From Streptomyces sannanensis (GTDB lineage Bacteria > Actinomycetota > Actinomycetes > Streptomycetales > Streptomycetaceae), in the NCBI RefSeq assembly GCF_039536205.1, contig NZ_BAAAYL010000001.1:4154001-4218000 (forward strand): a stretch of DNA of 64,000 nt, written 5' to 3'. Below, piece after piece: positions 36,073 through 47,355 of the stretch. Below the pieces are notes generated by a model. It was given only the letters and a program-made list of their open reading frames with translations. It ran no database searches and was not told the DNA's origin. A program made the translations under genes and the position numbers. Numbering within the stretch: position 1 is the stretch's first letter; each line of letters starts with the position of its first letter.

Positions 36073-37119
36073 TTGCGCCGGATCACCAGGATCGCGACCG
36101 TGGGCATCGCGTCCGCGGCACTTGCACTGTCGGCCACCGCGTGTGGCAAGACGTCCACCGAAGGCAAATCGGAGAAGAAGGGCCCCAGCGCCGCCATCGC
36201 GTACGACATCGGTGGCCGTGGTGACCAGTCCTTCAACGACGCCGCCTACGCCGGCCTGCAGAAGGCCGAAAAGGACCTCGGTGTAAAGGGCAAGGAGGCC
36301 GAGCCGTCCGAGGGTGAGTCGGACGCCGACAAGGTGCAGCGCCTCACCGAGCTGGCCCGCGCCGGCAACAACCCGGTGATCGGTGTCGGCTTCGCCTACG
36401 CCCCGGCCATCAAGAAGGTCGCCGAGAAGTACCCGGACACCACCTTCGGCATCATCGACGACACCTCGGTGACCGGCAAGAACATCGCCAACCTGGTGTT
36501 CAACGAGGAGGAGGGATCCTACCTCGCCGGTGTGGCCGCCGCCAAGGCCACCAAGACCAACACCGTCGGCTACATCGGCGGTGTCGAGGTTCCGCTGATC
36601 AAGAAGTTCGAGGCGGGCTTCGTCCAGGGCGTCAAGGACACCAACCCCAAGGCCAAGGTGCTCACCCAGTACCTGACCCAGCCGCCGAACTTCGACGGTT
36701 TCGCGAAGCCCGACCTCGGCAAGGCCGCCGCCCAGGGTCAGCTCGACAAGGGTGCGGACGTCATCTACCACGCCGCGGGTCTGGCCGGTACCGGCGCGAT
36801 CGAGGCTGCCGCCAAGGCCGGCAAGTGGGCCATCGGCGTGGACTCGGACCAGTACAACCAGGCGGGTCTGGCCGAGTACAAGGACAAGATCCTGACCTCG
36901 GTCACCAAGGACGTCTCCGACTCGGTCTACAACCTGATCAAGTCGGTCAAGGCGGGCAAGCCGCAGACCGGTGAGGTCCGCTACGGTCTCGCCACCGACG
37001 GCGTCGGCCTGGCCGAGTCCAACCCGGAGTTCACCAAGATGACCGACGTGACCGCCGCCGTTAAGAAGGCGAAGCTGGACATCGTCTCCGGCAAGATCAA
37101 GGTCAAGACCACTCCGTAA
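36073..37119 (+). CDS. BMP family nucleoside-binding lipoprotein
   Basis: A 348-residue basic-membrane-protein (BmpA/PnrA/Med) family lipoprotein, the substrate-binding part of a nucleoside ABC transporter. Lipobox LSATAC precedes C24. The family block AIAYDIGGRGDQSFNDAAY is at about 40-58, with GFAYAPAIKKVAEKYP and VLTQYLT further on. The start is a TTG (36073) with AGGAG at 36062-36066. The gene precedes the ATPase gene by about 208 bases; that gap contains another operator, so the two are separately transcribed but co-regulated. Confidence 0.92.
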   Translation: MRRITRIATVGIASAALALSATACGKTSTEGKSEKKGPSAAIAYDIGGRGDQSFNDAAYAGLQKAEKDLGVKGKEAEPSEGESDADKVQRLTELARAGNNPVIGVGFAYAPAIKKVAEKYPDTTFGIIDDTSVTGKNIANLVFNEEEGSYLAGVAAAKATKTNTVGYIGGVEVPLIKKFEAGFVQGVKDTNPKAKVLTQYLTQPPNFDGFAKPDLGKAAAQGQLDKGADVIYHAAGLAGTGAIEAAAKAGKWAIGVDSDQYNQAGLAEYKDKILTSVTKDVSDSVYNLIKSVKAGKPQTGEVRYGLATDGVGLAESNPEFTKMTDVTAAVKKAKLDIVSGKIKVKTTP

Positions 37120-37241
37120 GGTCTTCCTGACACGCTGGGGCCACCCCAGCCCGGTCAGCGCGTGAGCCCGGTGGGTCCGGAGAGATGGCTGCGGCCGCCT
37201 CTCCGGACCCCAGGTCGCATTCTGCTTGTCTTTTGATAACG

Positions 37242-37253
37242 CTACGCGCGTAG
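37242..37253. promoter_or_regulatory. Nucleoside-regulon operator (ABC operon)
   Basis: CTACGCGCGTAG, a perfect palindrome 74 bases before the assumed ABC ATPase start. TTGTCT at 37226 and TAGATC at 37251 could be -35 and -10, which would place the site over the spacer and -10. Confidence 0.85.
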
Positions 37254-37327
37254 ATCATTTGTGGCGCGATATTTTCGCCCCACCCCTGTTCTCACCCCTG
37301 CTCCTTTCCCGCCAAGGAGAGTGCGTC

Positions 37328-38886
<1,559 letters not shown>

Positions 38887-38890
<4 letters not shown>

Positions 38891-39999
38891 AGAAATTCGA
38901 CAAGGACCGGATCATCCTGGCCGTAGCCGGCCCGGTGCTGGCGCTGGTCGTCGCCATCGCACTCACCTCGGTGGTGCTGCTCGCGTCGGGGCATGACGCG
39001 TTCGGGCCGTTCAGGCTGATGATCGAGAACGCCCAGTACGCCGACGTACAGGTGCTGATCATCAACTACGCGGGCACCCTGTATCTGGCTGCCCTGGCCG
39101 TGGCCATCGGCTTCCGGATGAATCTCTTCAACATCGGTGTCGACGGCCAGTACCGCCTGGCCGCCATGGTGGCCGCTGTGGTCGGTGCCGCGGTGGAGCT
39201 TCCCGGCCCCCTGCACATCCTGCTGATCGTGCTGGTCGCGATGCTGACCGGCGCCTTCTGGGCGGGTATCGCGGGTGTCCTCAAGACCACTCGCGGGGTG
39301 AACGAGGTTGTCGCCACGATCATGCTCAACGCGATCGCCACCAGCCTGATCGCCTGGCTGATCCTTCCGGAGAACCTCGGTGTCCAGCCCGAGGGCTCCA
39401 ACGACCTGACGACGGGCGAGATCGCGTCCTCCGGCTGGTTCCCCGGCCTGAACATGGGTGAGGGCGGTGAGATCTACGGCTTCACCTTCGTCGCCTTCGG
39501 GCTCGGTGCCGTCTACTGGTTCGTCCTCAACCGCACCCGCTTCGGCTTCGACCTACGCGCCACCGGTGCCAGCGAGACCGCCGCGCAGGCGTCCGGTGTC
39601 GACGCCAAGAAGATGATCCTCACGGCGATGCTGGTCTCCGGTGCCGTCGCGGGTCTCGCAGGCATGCCGATCCTGCTGGGCGACACCCACACGTTCAGCC
39701 TCACCTTCCCGACCACCATCGGCTTCACGGGCATCACCATCGCCCTGCTCGGCCGCAACAACCCGGTCGGCATCTTCTTCAGCGCGCTGCTGATTGCCTT
39801 CCTGCAGAAGGCGTCGAGCTCGCTCGACCAGCACGGTTACGAGAAGGAGATCGCCACGATCATGGAGGGCCTGATCGTGATCTCTGTCGTCGTGTCGTAC
39901 GAACTCGTCCGCCAGTACGGGCTGCGCCGCCAGCAGCAGAAGGTCGGCGAGGAACTCGCCGCCGCCGCCCGCAAGAAGCATGAGGAGGTGTCGGCGTGA
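38887..39999 (+). CDS. Nucleoside ABC transporter permease 1
   Basis: A 370-residue BPD_transp_2-type permease with about eight to nine membrane segments. Conserved blocks: GFRMNLFNIGVDGQY (about 76-90), VNEVVATIMLNAIATSL (about 138-154) and the GASETAAQASGVDAKKMI cytoplasmic loop with the EAA-like function. With the second permease it forms the channel of the nucleoside importer. Overlaps at both ends (four bases each) show tight translational coupling in the operon. Confidence 0.93.
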
Positions 40000-41261
40000 C
40001 CACCAGCACTCTCACCCGTGCAGGCACTGCGTCCAAGAAGGGCGGCGGCCGCCGCAAACTGACCCTGCCCGTCGTCCTGCTGATCGTCGCAGGAGGTCTG
40101 GCACTGTTCTCGCTGGTCCGAGTGATCAGCGGAGCCGACGACCTCACCTCCGTGGGTCAGGTCTCCGGTGCGCTCCAGCTCGCCGTGCCGATCGGTCTCG
40201 CCGGTCTCGGCGGCCTGTGGGCCGAGCGGTCGGGTGTCGTCAACATCGGCCTCGAAGGCATGATGATCCTCGGCACCTGGTTCGGTGCCTGGGCCGGCTA
40301 CCAGTGGGGCCCGTGGACCGGTGTCGCCGTGGGCATCATGGGCGGCGCGCTCGGCGGTCTGCTGCACGCCGTCATCACCGTGACGTTCAACGTCAACCAC
40401 ATCGTCTCCGGTGTGGCGATCAACATCCTGGCGGTCGGCGTCACCCGCTACCTGTCGAACTTCACGTTCGCCGAGGCCCCGGGCGGCTCCTCCAAGCAGT
40501 CCCCGCGCATCGACCAGATCACCGACATCACCATCCCAGGACTGTCGGACTGGCTGGCCGATCTCCAGGCCAAACACTGGTTCTTCGTCTCGGACCTGGC
40601 AGGCGTACTCGGCGGTCTGGTGACCAACCTGTCCCTGCTGACCGTCGTCGCGGTGCTGCTCTTCCCCGCCACCTGGTGGGTCCTGTGGCGCACCGGCTTC
40701 GGTCTGCGCCTGCGCTCCTGCGGTGAGAACCCGGTCGCCGCCGAGTCCCTCGGCGTCAACGTCTACAAGTACAAGTACATCGGCGTCGTCGTCTCCGGCG
40801 GCCTGGCCGGTCTCGCGGGTGCCTTCCTCGCCATCGTGTCCACCGGCATCTACCAGGAGGGCCAGACCGGCGGCCGCGGCTACATCGGTCTCGCCGCGAT
40901 GATCTTCGGTAACTGGATGCCGGGCGGTCTGGCGATGGGCGCGGGCCTCTTCGGCTTCACCGACAGCCTCAAGCTGCGCGGCGGCGCCGAGAACGTCCAC
41001 GCGATGCTCCTGCTGCTGGCGATCCTGCTGCTGCTCGCCACGGCCTGGCAGCTGTACAAGAAGAAGTACTGGCAGGCCGCGATCTGCCTCGGAGCGTCCG
41101 GCGGGCTCTTCGCCTGGTACGGACTCACCAGCGAGGTGCCCAGCCAGTTCGTGGACGCCGCGCCGTACGTCACCACCCTGCTGGTACTCGCGCTCTCCGC
41201 ACAGCGGCTCCGCATGCCCAAGGCGGACGGCATGCCCTACAAGAAGGGCCAGGGCAAGTGA
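39996..41261 (+). CDS. Nucleoside ABC transporter permease 2
   Basis: A 421-residue permease of the same family, with about nine membrane segments. Typical blocks are GLAGLGGLWAERSGVVNIGLEGMM and the CGENPVAAESLGVNVYKYKY loop. The start is GTG 39996 overlapping the previous stop. Its own stop overlaps the cdd start by four bases, linking uptake directly to deamination. Confidence 0.93.
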   Translation: MTTSTLTRAGTASKKGGGRRKLTLPVVLLIVAGGLALFSLVRVISGADDLTSVGQVSGALQLAVPIGLAGLGGLWAERSGVVNIGLEGMMILGTWFGAWAGYQWGPWTGVAVGIMGGALGGLLHAVITVTFNVNHIVSGVAINILAVGVTRYLSNFTFAEAPGGSSKQSPRIDQITDITIPGLSDWLADLQAKHWFFVSDLAGVLGGLVTNLSLLTVVAVLLFPATWWVLWRTGFGLRLRSCGENPVAAESLGVNVYKYKYIGVVVSGGLAGLAGAFLAIVSTGIYQEGQTGGRGYIGLAAMIFGNWMPGGLAMGAGLFGFTDSLKLRGGAENVHAMLLLLAILLLLATAWQLYKKKYWQAAICLGASGGLFAWYGLTSEVPSQFVDAAPYVTTLLVLALSAQRLRMPKADGMPYKKGQGK

Positions 41262-41653
41262 CAGCCCCGGCGATCGACTGGGAAGCCCTCCGCAGGGCGG
41301 CCCGGGACGCCATGTCCCGGGCCTACGCCCCCTACTCGGGCTTCCCGGTGGGCGTCGCGGCGCTCGTCGACGACGGTCGCACCGTCACCGGCTGCAATGT
41401 CGAGAACGCCTCCTACGGGCTGTCCCTGTGTGCCGAATGCGGCCTGGTCTCCGCCCTCCAGCTGAGCGGTGGCGGCCGGCTGACGCACTTCACCTGCGTC
41501 GACGGCAAGGGAAACCTGCTGATGCCGTGCGGCCGCTGCCGGCAGCTGCTGTACGAATTCGGCGGTCCGGAGCTGCTGGTGGACACCGCGGCGGGCGTCC
41601 TCCCGCTCTCCGAGCTGCTCCCGCAGGCATTCGGCCCGGACCGTCTGCACTGA
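41258..41653 (+). CDS. cdd: Cytidine deaminase
   Basis: A 131-residue zinc enzyme converting cytidine and deoxycytidine to uridine and deoxyuridine. Zinc and catalytic residues are C58-A-E60 and C91-G-R-C94 (PCGRCRQ). N-terminal YAPYSGFPVG is typical of the small homotetrameric class. GTG 41258 overlaps the permease stop. It sits in the nucleoside uptake operon upstream of deoA, so imported pyrimidine nucleosides are deaminated and then cleaved. Confidence 0.95.
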   Translation: MTAPAIDWEALRRAARDAMSRAYAPYSGFPVGVAALVDDGRTVTGCNVENASYGLSLCAECGLVSALQLSGGGRLTHFTCVDGKGNLLMPCGRCRQLLYEFGGPELLVDTAAGVLPLSELLPQAFGPDRLH

Positions 41654-41680
41654 AACACCCGCGGCCCTTCCGCCCACGAT

Positions 41681-41721
41681 GGGGGTCCCCCTGCTCGAGC
41701 GAAGCCGAGAGCTTGGGGGAG
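41681..41721. repeat. Dispersed Streptomyces palindromic repeat in the cdd-deoA gap
   Basis: A GGGGGTCCCCCTGCTCGAGC-type element ending in GAGCTTGGGGGAG. I recognise this as a repeat found many times in Streptomyces genomes. Here it fills part of the 121-base gap between cdd and deoA and may form a hairpin within the polycistronic mRNA. Confidence 0.75.
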
Positions 41722-41774
41722 GAGGGGCCGCACCTCTTCCGTACGCTTTCGTACGCCGAAAGGAACCCGAACCA

Positions 41775-43052
41775 ATGGACGCCATCTCCGTCATCCGCAC
41801 CAAGCGGGACAAGGGTGAGTTGAGCCCTGAGCAGATCGACTGGGTCATCGACGCCTACACCCGCGGCGAGGTCGCCGACGAGCAGATGTCGGCGCTGGCG
41901 ATGGCGATCCTGCTCAACGGCATGAACCGTGAGGAGATCTCCCGCTGGACCGCGGCGATGATCGCGTCCGGCGAGCGCATGGACTTCTCCTCCCTCTCCC
42001 GCCCGACCGCCGACAAGCACTCCACCGGCGGCGTCGGCGACAAGATCACGCTGCCGCTGGCCCCGCTGGTCGCCGCGTGCGGCGCCGCCGTCCCGCAGCT
42101 GTCCGGCCGGGGCCTCGGCCACACCGGCGGCACCCTCGACAAGCTGGAGTCCATCCCCGGCTGGCGGGCCCTGCTCTCCAATGAGGAGATGCTGAACGTC
42201 CTCGACACCGCCGGCGCTGTCATCTGCGCGGCCGGCGACGGCCTGGCCCCGGCCGACAAGAAGCTCTACGCCCTGCGCGACGTCACCGGCACGGTCGAGG
42301 CCATCCCGCTGATCGCCTCCTCGATCATGTCCAAGAAGATCGCAGAGGGCACCGGCTCACTGGTCCTGGACGTCAAGGTCGGCAGCGGCGCCTTCATGAA
42401 GAACATCGACGACGCCCGGGAGCTCGCCTCCACCATGGTCGGCCTCGGCACCGACCACGGTGTGAAGACGGTCGCCCTGCTCACCGACATGTCCACCCCT
42501 CTCGGCCTCACCGCCGGCAACGCCCTCGAGGTCCGGGAGTCCATCGAGGTCCTCGCGGGCGGCGGCCCCCAGGACGTCATCGACCTGACTCTTGCCCTCG
42601 CCCGCGAGATGCTCGCAGCGGCGGGCATCGAGGACGCCGACCCGGCGAAGGCCCTCGCCGACGGCTCCGCGATGGACGTCTGGCGCCGCATGATCACCGC
42701 GCAGGGCGGCGACCCGGACGCGGCACTCCCGGTCGCCCGCGAGCAGCACCATGTGACGGCCCCCTCCACCGGCATCCTCACCCGCCTCGACGCCTACGAC
42801 ATCGGCGTCGCCGCCTGGCGCCTGGGCGCCGGCCGCGCCCGCAAGGAGGACCCGGTGCAGGCGGGCGCCGGTATCGAGATCCACGCCAAGCCGGGCGAGC
42901 CGGTGACCGCGGGCCAGCGCCTGCTGACCCTCCACACGGACACCCCGGAGCGGTTCGACTACGCCCTCCAGGCACTGACCTCGGCGTTCGACATCGCCCC
43001 GACGGGCACGGACTACACGCCGACGCCGATCGTCCTGGACCGCATCGCCTGA
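41775..43052 (+). CDS. deoA: Thymidine/pyrimidine-nucleoside phosphorylase
   Basis: A 425-residue phosphorylase cleaving thymidine, deoxyuridine or uridine to base and (deoxy)ribose-1-phosphate. The family signature SGRGLGHTGGTLDKLESIPG is at about 114-133, and the phosphate-binding DKHSTGGVGDK at about 80-90. The C-terminal domain (about 340-425) is the usual PYNP lid. ATG 41775 follows AAAGGAA. It completes the operon: its deoxyribose phosphate product feeds DeoC at 62.7 kb after mutase action. Confidence 0.95.
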   Translation: MDAISVIRTKRDKGELSPEQIDWVIDAYTRGEVADEQMSALAMAILLNGMNREEISRWTAAMIASGERMDFSSLSRPTADKHSTGGVGDKITLPLAPLVAACGAAVPQLSGRGLGHTGGTLDKLESIPGWRALLSNEEMLNVLDTAGAVICAAGDGLAPADKKLYALRDVTGTVEAIPLIASSIMSKKIAEGTGSLVLDVKVGSGAFMKNIDDARELASTMVGLGTDHGVKTVALLTDMSTPLGLTAGNALEVRESIEVLAGGGPQDVIDLTLALAREMLAAAGIEDADPAKALADGSAMDVWRRMITAQGGDPDAALPVAREQHHVTAPSTGILTRLDAYDIGVAAWRLGAGRARKEDPVQAGAGIEIHAKPGEPVTAGQRLLTLHTDTPERFDYALQALTSAFDIAPTGTDYTPTPIVLDRIA

Positions 43053-43149
43053 CCCACGACATCCCCGTACGGGTGAACGGGACCGGTGGACCCCCGCCGG
43101 TCCCGTTCGGCATGCTGGGATCGGTGACGCACCGATTGAGGAGACCGCC

Positions 43150-43740
43150 ATGAGCGCACTCACCGTCGACCCCGCGTCGGCCCAGGGCCACGAGTGGGAC
43201 GACCTCGTCCGTATCCGGGAGGAGACGGACGCGCCCGAGGGCTGCAAGGTGGAGATCATCGAGGGGATCGTCACCGTGGCACCACCGCCGGCCAACAGCC
43301 ACAACCACATCGCCGACCTGATCCAGCGACGCCTGTACAGCGTGATCCCAGAGGACTGGGGGATCTACCAGACACTCGGGGTGGCGGTGCCGTCCAAGGA
43401 CGGCCTCTACATTCCGGATCTCGTCGTGGCCCCCCGTGCCGTACTCAGCGAACCCGGCAACTTCATCCCGGCCGCTGCCGCGGAACTGGTCGTCGAGATC
43501 ACCTCCAAGGCAAACGGCAACCACGACCGCATCCAGAAGGTCGCGGGCTACGCCCAAGCAGGCGTCCCCCTCTACCTCCTCATCGACCCGTGGCACTCGG
43601 GCAGGCCCACTGCCACGCTCTTGGCCGAACCGGCAGACGGCACGTACCGGATTCTCAGCTCCGTCGAGTACGGCGGGAAGCTGACGCTGCCGGACCCCTT
43701 CGACCTCGAACTCGACACAGGGACCTTTCCGGTCGGCTGA
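43150..43740 (+). CDS. Uma2 family (DUF820) endonuclease-like protein
   Basis: A 196-residue Uma2-family protein with a complete-looking PD-(D/E)xK core: YIPDLVVAPR (Asp), LVVEITSKAN (Glu-x-x-x-Lys region) and KVAGYAQAGVPLYLLID. The first helix contains the E of CKVEIIEGIV. Function unproven. ATG 43150 has GAGGAG six bases upstream. It follows deoA by 97 bases but carries no link to nucleoside metabolism. The paralogue at 33250 lacks the lysine. Confidence 0.85.
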   Translation: MSALTVDPASAQGHEWDDLVRIREETDAPEGCKVEIIEGIVTVAPPPANSHNHIADLIQRRLYSVIPEDWGIYQTLGVAVPSKDGLYIPDLVVAPRAVLSEPGNFIPAAAAELVVEITSKANGNHDRIQKVAGYAQAGVPLYLLIDPWHSGRPTATLLAEPADGTYRILSSVEYGGKLTLPDPFDLELDTGTFPVG

Positions 43741-43869
43741 AGGTTTCGCCCATGGGCCTGCCCGAGCGTGAACCCCGCTGCCTCCTCCGTCACGTACGTA
43801 TCACCCGGAAGCCGCCCCCCGGGGCGCGCGATGATTTCCCGGCAGCACGGCGGTCAACTCCATGTGGAC

Positions 43870-44214
43870 ATGACGAAACCGATCACACTGGTCGTCGGCG
43901 GCCCGGCGGTGGGCCCCGGCGATGTTCCCGTGCTGTGCGCGCGGCTCGGCGAGCTGCATGCGGAGGGGGCCACGGAGGTGGTCTGCGACGTCGGCGGGGT
44001 CACCGAGCCCGACCTGACCGCGGTCGAGGCGCTGGCCCGGCTGCGGCTGACCGCGCGGCGGCTCGGGTGCCGGATCAGAATCCGGCACCCCACCCCGCTG
44101 CTGCACCGGCTGCTCGCACAGACCGGACTAGCCGAGGCGCTCGGGGAGCCCGAAGAGCGGGAACCAGCGCTCGGTGTCGAGGAACGCGTTCAGACCGACG
44201 ATCCTGCCCCCTGA
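43870..44214 (+). CDS. STAS-domain protein
   Basis: A 114-residue STAS-type protein (anti-sigma-factor antagonist fold): strand [50 protein letters not shown], and the terminal helix [15 protein letters not shown]. The usual phosphorylatable Ser/Thr in DLxxVxxxDSxG is replaced ([11 protein letters not shown]), so regulation by phosphorylation is uncertain. Start is ATG 43870, or ATG 43831 (13 residues more). The last 87 bases overlap the convergent ECF sigma gene. Confidence 0.72.
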   Translation: MTKPITLVVGGPAVGPGDVPVLCARLGELHAEGATEVVCDVGGVTEPDLTAVEALARLRLTARRLGCRIRIRHPTPLLHRLLAQTGLAEALGEPEEREPALGVEERVQTDDPAP

Positions 44215-45105
44215 TATCTCGATGACCTGGAGCGCCCACGGGGTGTGGCCCGAGCCGTCCTCGCTGGGCCGGTACTGGCCGAAGGCCGGGGTGCCATTGG
44301 CCACCGTGGGGATCAGACGGGAGCCCTTGCAGCCTATGCCCTGGCCCTCGTGCCAGGCACGGATGTCCGCAGGGCCGTGCAGCCACAGGTCGAACGGCGG
44401 CATGGAGAGCGTGGCGTCCTCGTGAAGGAGGGCGGTGAGGGAGTCCATGTCGTACCCCTCGAACGCGGCGACATACCGCTCCAGCAGCTTGCGCTGCGAC
44501 TCGTCGAGCGGGTCGGCGGCATCCGTCCCGCGCGGCGGGGCGTCGGCAAGGGTGGCGCGGGCGCGCTGGAGCGCGCTGTTGACCGAGGCGACGGTTGTCT
44601 CCAGCAGTTCGGCGACCTCGCTCGCCTTCCAGGCCAGCACCTCGCGCAGGATCAGCACGGCCCGCTGCTTGGCCGGCAGATGCTGCAGCGCGGCCACGAA
44701 GGCGAGCCGCACCGACTCCCTGGCGACCGCCGTCTCCGCGGGATCGGCGACCGTCGGCAGCACCGCCGCGTCCGGCACGGGCTCCAGCCAGGTGGCCTCG
44801 GGCCGGGTGTGAAGCACCGCCGAGGCCTGCGGCTGGGGGGACGAAAGATCCATGGGGCGGGCCCGGCGATTGCCCGCGTTCAGCATGTCGAGACACACGT
44901 TGGTCGCGATGCGGTAGAGCCAGGACCGCAGCGACGACCGGCCCTCGAACCGGTCGAGGCTGCGCCACGCCCGTACGAGCGTGTCCTGTACCGCGTCCTC
45001 CGCCTCGAAGGACGAGCCCAGCATCCGGTAGCAGTACCCGGTCAGCTCGACCCGGTGCTGCTCGAGGCGGGATTCCAGGTCTGCTGTCGCTGCGAGATCA
45101 CTCAT
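44128..45105 (-). CDS. ECF sigma factor with C-terminal SnoaL-like domain
   Basis: A 325-residue sigma factor resembling the TIGR02960/SigG-like ECF group. Region 2 is at about 10-80 ([46 protein letters not shown]). Region 4 is at about 140-190 ([26 protein letters not shown]). Residues about 205-325 form a SnoaL/NTF2-like domain ([31 protein letters not shown]) that in such sigma factors replaces a separate anti-sigma factor. No anti-sigma gene is adjacent. ATG 45103-45105. Confidence 0.88.
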   Translation of the reverse strand: MSDLAATADLESRLEQHRVELTGYCYRMLGSSFEAEDAVQDTLVRAWRSLDRFEGRSSLRSWLYRIATNVCLDMLNAGNRRARPMDLSSPQPQASAVLHTRPEATWLEPVPDAAVLPTVADPAETAVARESVRLAFVAALQHLPAKQRAVLILREVLAWKASEVAELLETTVASVNSALQRARATLADAPPRGTDAADPLDESQRKLLERYVAAFEGYDMDSLTALLHEDATLSMPPFDLWLHGPADIRAWHEGQGIGCKGSRLIPTVANGTPAFGQYRPSEDGSGHTPWALQVIEISGGRIVGLNAFLDTERWFPLFGLPERLG

Positions 45106-45185
45106 GTCAGGTCCACCCCTGAAGCCCGTTCGGTACCAGCCCTTGGGAAGCTACAGGAGGGGACTGACAATCGCGTCCGGATCGG

Positions 45186-45887
45186 TCACGTGCCGGGCTT
45201 GCGGCCGTAGACGAACACGTCGTCGCCGTTCCGCAGCAGGTCCCAGTACTTCGCCGCAGTGGTCTTGGTCATGTTCACGCAGCCGTGCGAGCCGGGCGGC
45301 GACCACATGCTCTTGTCGACCGAGTGGAAGGCCTGACCGCCGTCGAAGAACTGGCTGTACGGCATCGGCACGTTGTTGTACAGCGACGACACATGGTCGA
45401 TGTCACGCCAGTAGATCTTCTTCAGGCCGGTACGGGTCTCGTAGCCGTCCCGGCCGGTGCGGACCGGCACCGGACCGTAGATCAGCTTCGAGCCGTCCTG
45501 GATCCAGCTCAGCTGGAGCGTCAGGTTCACACAGGCGATCCGGCCCTTGTCGGTCGGGCACTTCCCGTCCTTGTTGGGGTTCGTCCCGACGGCCTTCTGC
45601 TTGATCATCAGGTCCATCACGGACCAGGTGACCGGCCCGGCGTACCCGCTGTTCGGGCTGATCTGGTGCTTCGTCTGGAAGGCCTGGACGGCCTTGCAGT
45701 CGGTGACCGACTGCTTACCGTCCACCGTCAGGCCGAGGAACTTCTCGACCTGCTTCTGATACGGCCCGGTGCCGGTGGTGCAGGTCGCCGCCTGCGCGGT
45801 GCCGGCCCCCAGGGCCAGGGTCAGCGGGGTCACCAGCGCGGTGAGCCCGAGTGCGACGATTCCTCGTCTTCTGCGTATGTCCCCCAC
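45186..45887 (-). CDS. L,D-transpeptidase (secreted)
   Basis: A 233-residue exported enzyme with a Sec-type signal (residues 1-33), a short peptidoglycan-binding-like N-terminal domain (about 40-90) containing paired cysteines, and a YkuD catalytic domain ending with SPPGSHGCVNMT (catalytic Cys in SHGC). It probably forms 3-3 cross-links. It shares the YWRDIDHVSSLYNNVPMPY-type block with the lipoprotein at 30426. GTG 45885-45887 with GGAG upstream. Confidence 0.9.
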   Translation of the reverse strand: MGDIRRRRGIVALGLTALVTPLTLALGAGTAQAATCTTGTGPYQKQVEKFLGLTVDGKQSVTDCKAVQAFQTKHQISPNSGYAGPVTWSVMDLMIKQKAVGTNPNKDGKCPTDKGRIACVNLTLQLSWIQDGSKLIYGPVPVRTGRDGYETRTGLKKIYWRDIDHVSSLYNNVPMPYSQFFDGGQAFHSVDKSMWSPPGSHGCVNMTKTTAAKYWDLLRNGDDVFVYGRKPGT

Positions 45888-46018
45888 GGGCGTCTGCTCC
45901 TTGTGCGCGGGTCATGCGTGGTCGTTCCGCCTGATAGACAGCCGGAGGGGGAAAGTGGTTGCGCCCGAAACGGCACGGTTGTGTCACACCAGGGCATTTC
46001 CATGGCGTGGTGACCGGG

Positions 46019-47293
46019 TCAGCGGGCGGTCGCGGTTACCGGCACCAGTCGGCGCTCCGCCCGGGCCGCCCGCGTCCCGTACAGCGTGATCGAGACGACG
46101 CCGAGGACGGCCAGCAGTCCGAGCAGGACGGTCGACGCCCAGCCGCCGTTGTGGAAGGCGATGGCGCCGAGCGTACCGCCCGCGCTGCTGCCCAGGTAGT
46201 ACGCCGACTGGTACAGGGCGGAAGCCTGGGCGCGGCCGGTCTTCGCGGTGCGGCTCACCGACGAGGACGCGACGGCGTGGCCCGCGAAGAAGCCGGCGGT
46301 GATCAGGACCAGGCCGGCCAGGACGACGGCCAGATCCTCGCTCAGGGACAGCAGCAGGCCCGCCGCGGTCACGCTCACCGCCAGGTAGAAGGCACCCCGG
46401 CGGCCCAGCCGGGCCACCAGCGTGCCGGCCGCCGCCGACGAGACCGTACCGACCAGGTAGACCAGGAAGATCGAGCCGATGACACCCTGCGGCAGTCCGA
46501 AGGGCGCCTCGACCAGCCGGTAGCCGATGACCGTGTAGACCGCGCCGAACACCGTCATGAACAGCGCCCCGATCGCGTACAGCCGCACCAGCAGCGGATC
46601 GGCGAGATGGCCGCGCACGGTACGGGCCAGGGCACGGGGGTCGAGTGAACCCGGTGTGAAGTGACGCGCCTTCGGCAGCAGCAGCCGGAACACCACCGCG
46701 CACACCAGCGCCATCACGCCCACCGTCGCCAGCGCCGCGCGCCACCCCCACAGCTGGGCGACCCAGCCGGTGACGATACGGCCGCTCATACCGCCGATGC
46801 TGTTGCCGGCCACGAACAGGCCGATCGCTCCGACCAGCGCCTTGGGCCGCACCTCCTCTGCGAGGTACGCCATCGCCGAGGCCGGAAGACCGGCCAGCGC
46901 CGCGCCCTGCACCGCACGCAGCGCGACCAGCCAGCCCAGGGAGGGCGCGAACGGGATCAGCAGCCCGACCGCGACCGCGACCGCCAGCGAGACCGTCATC
47001 AGCCGTACCCGTCCGAAACGCTCCGACAGCGCGCTCAGCGGCAGCACGCACAACGCCAGTGCGCCCGTCGCCGCCGAGACCGTCCAGCTGGCCTGCCCGG
47101 CACTCACGCCGAGGCCGGCCGAGATGGCGGGGAGCAGGGCCTGCGTGGAGTAGAGGAGAGCGAAGGTGGCCACACCGGCGGCGAAGAGCGCGAAGCTCAT
47201 CCGGCGGTAGCGGGCCTGTCCGGGGGCGAGATGCAGGGGCGACGTGGTGGAGGCGCCCACGGTGGTGGACGCCCCGGTACTGGCAGGAGGCAT
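46019..47293 (-). CDS. MFS transporter (YnfM-like)
   Basis: A 424-residue major facilitator with 12 membrane segments; loop 2-3 motif LSERFGRVRLMT is at about 88-99 and the family resembles YnfM/arabinose-efflux-type exporters. It is divergent from the LysR gene with 62 bases between starts, so it is likely regulated by it. The N-terminal 25 residues are Thr/Ser-rich and the start may lie further in. Confidence 0.9.
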   Translation of the reverse strand: MPPASTGASTTVGASTTSPLHLAPGQARYRRMSFALFAAGVATFALLYSTQALLPAISAGLGVSAGQASWTVSAATGALALCVLPLSALSERFGRVRLMTVSLAVAVAVGLLIPFAPSLGWLVALRAVQGAALAGLPASAMAYLAEEVRPKALVGAIGLFVAGNSIGGMSGRIVTGWVAQLWGWRAALATVGVMALVCAVVFRLLLPKARHFTPGSLDPRALARTVRGHLADPLLVRLYAIGALFMTVFGAVYTVIGYRLVEAPFGLPQGVIGSIFLVYLVGTVSSAAAGTLVARLGRRGAFYLAVSVTAAGLLLSLSEDLAVVLAGLVLITAGFFAGHAVASSSVSRTAKTGRAQASALYQSAYYLGSSAGGTLGAIAFHNGGWASTVLLGLLAVLGVVSITLYGTRAARAERRLVPVTATAR

Positions 47294-47318
47294 GTCCCGA
47301 AGCTATGCCTCCCTTTTT

Positions 47319-47335
47319 CATGCGTCCAATGCATG
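47319..47335. promoter_or_regulatory. Candidate LysR operator
   Basis: CATGC-GTCCAAT-GCATG, an interrupted palindrome containing a T-N11-A pattern, in the 62-bp divergent promoter between MFS and LysR genes. Confidence 0.6.
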
Positions 47336-47355
47336 GAATCGCGATAATCGTTCCC

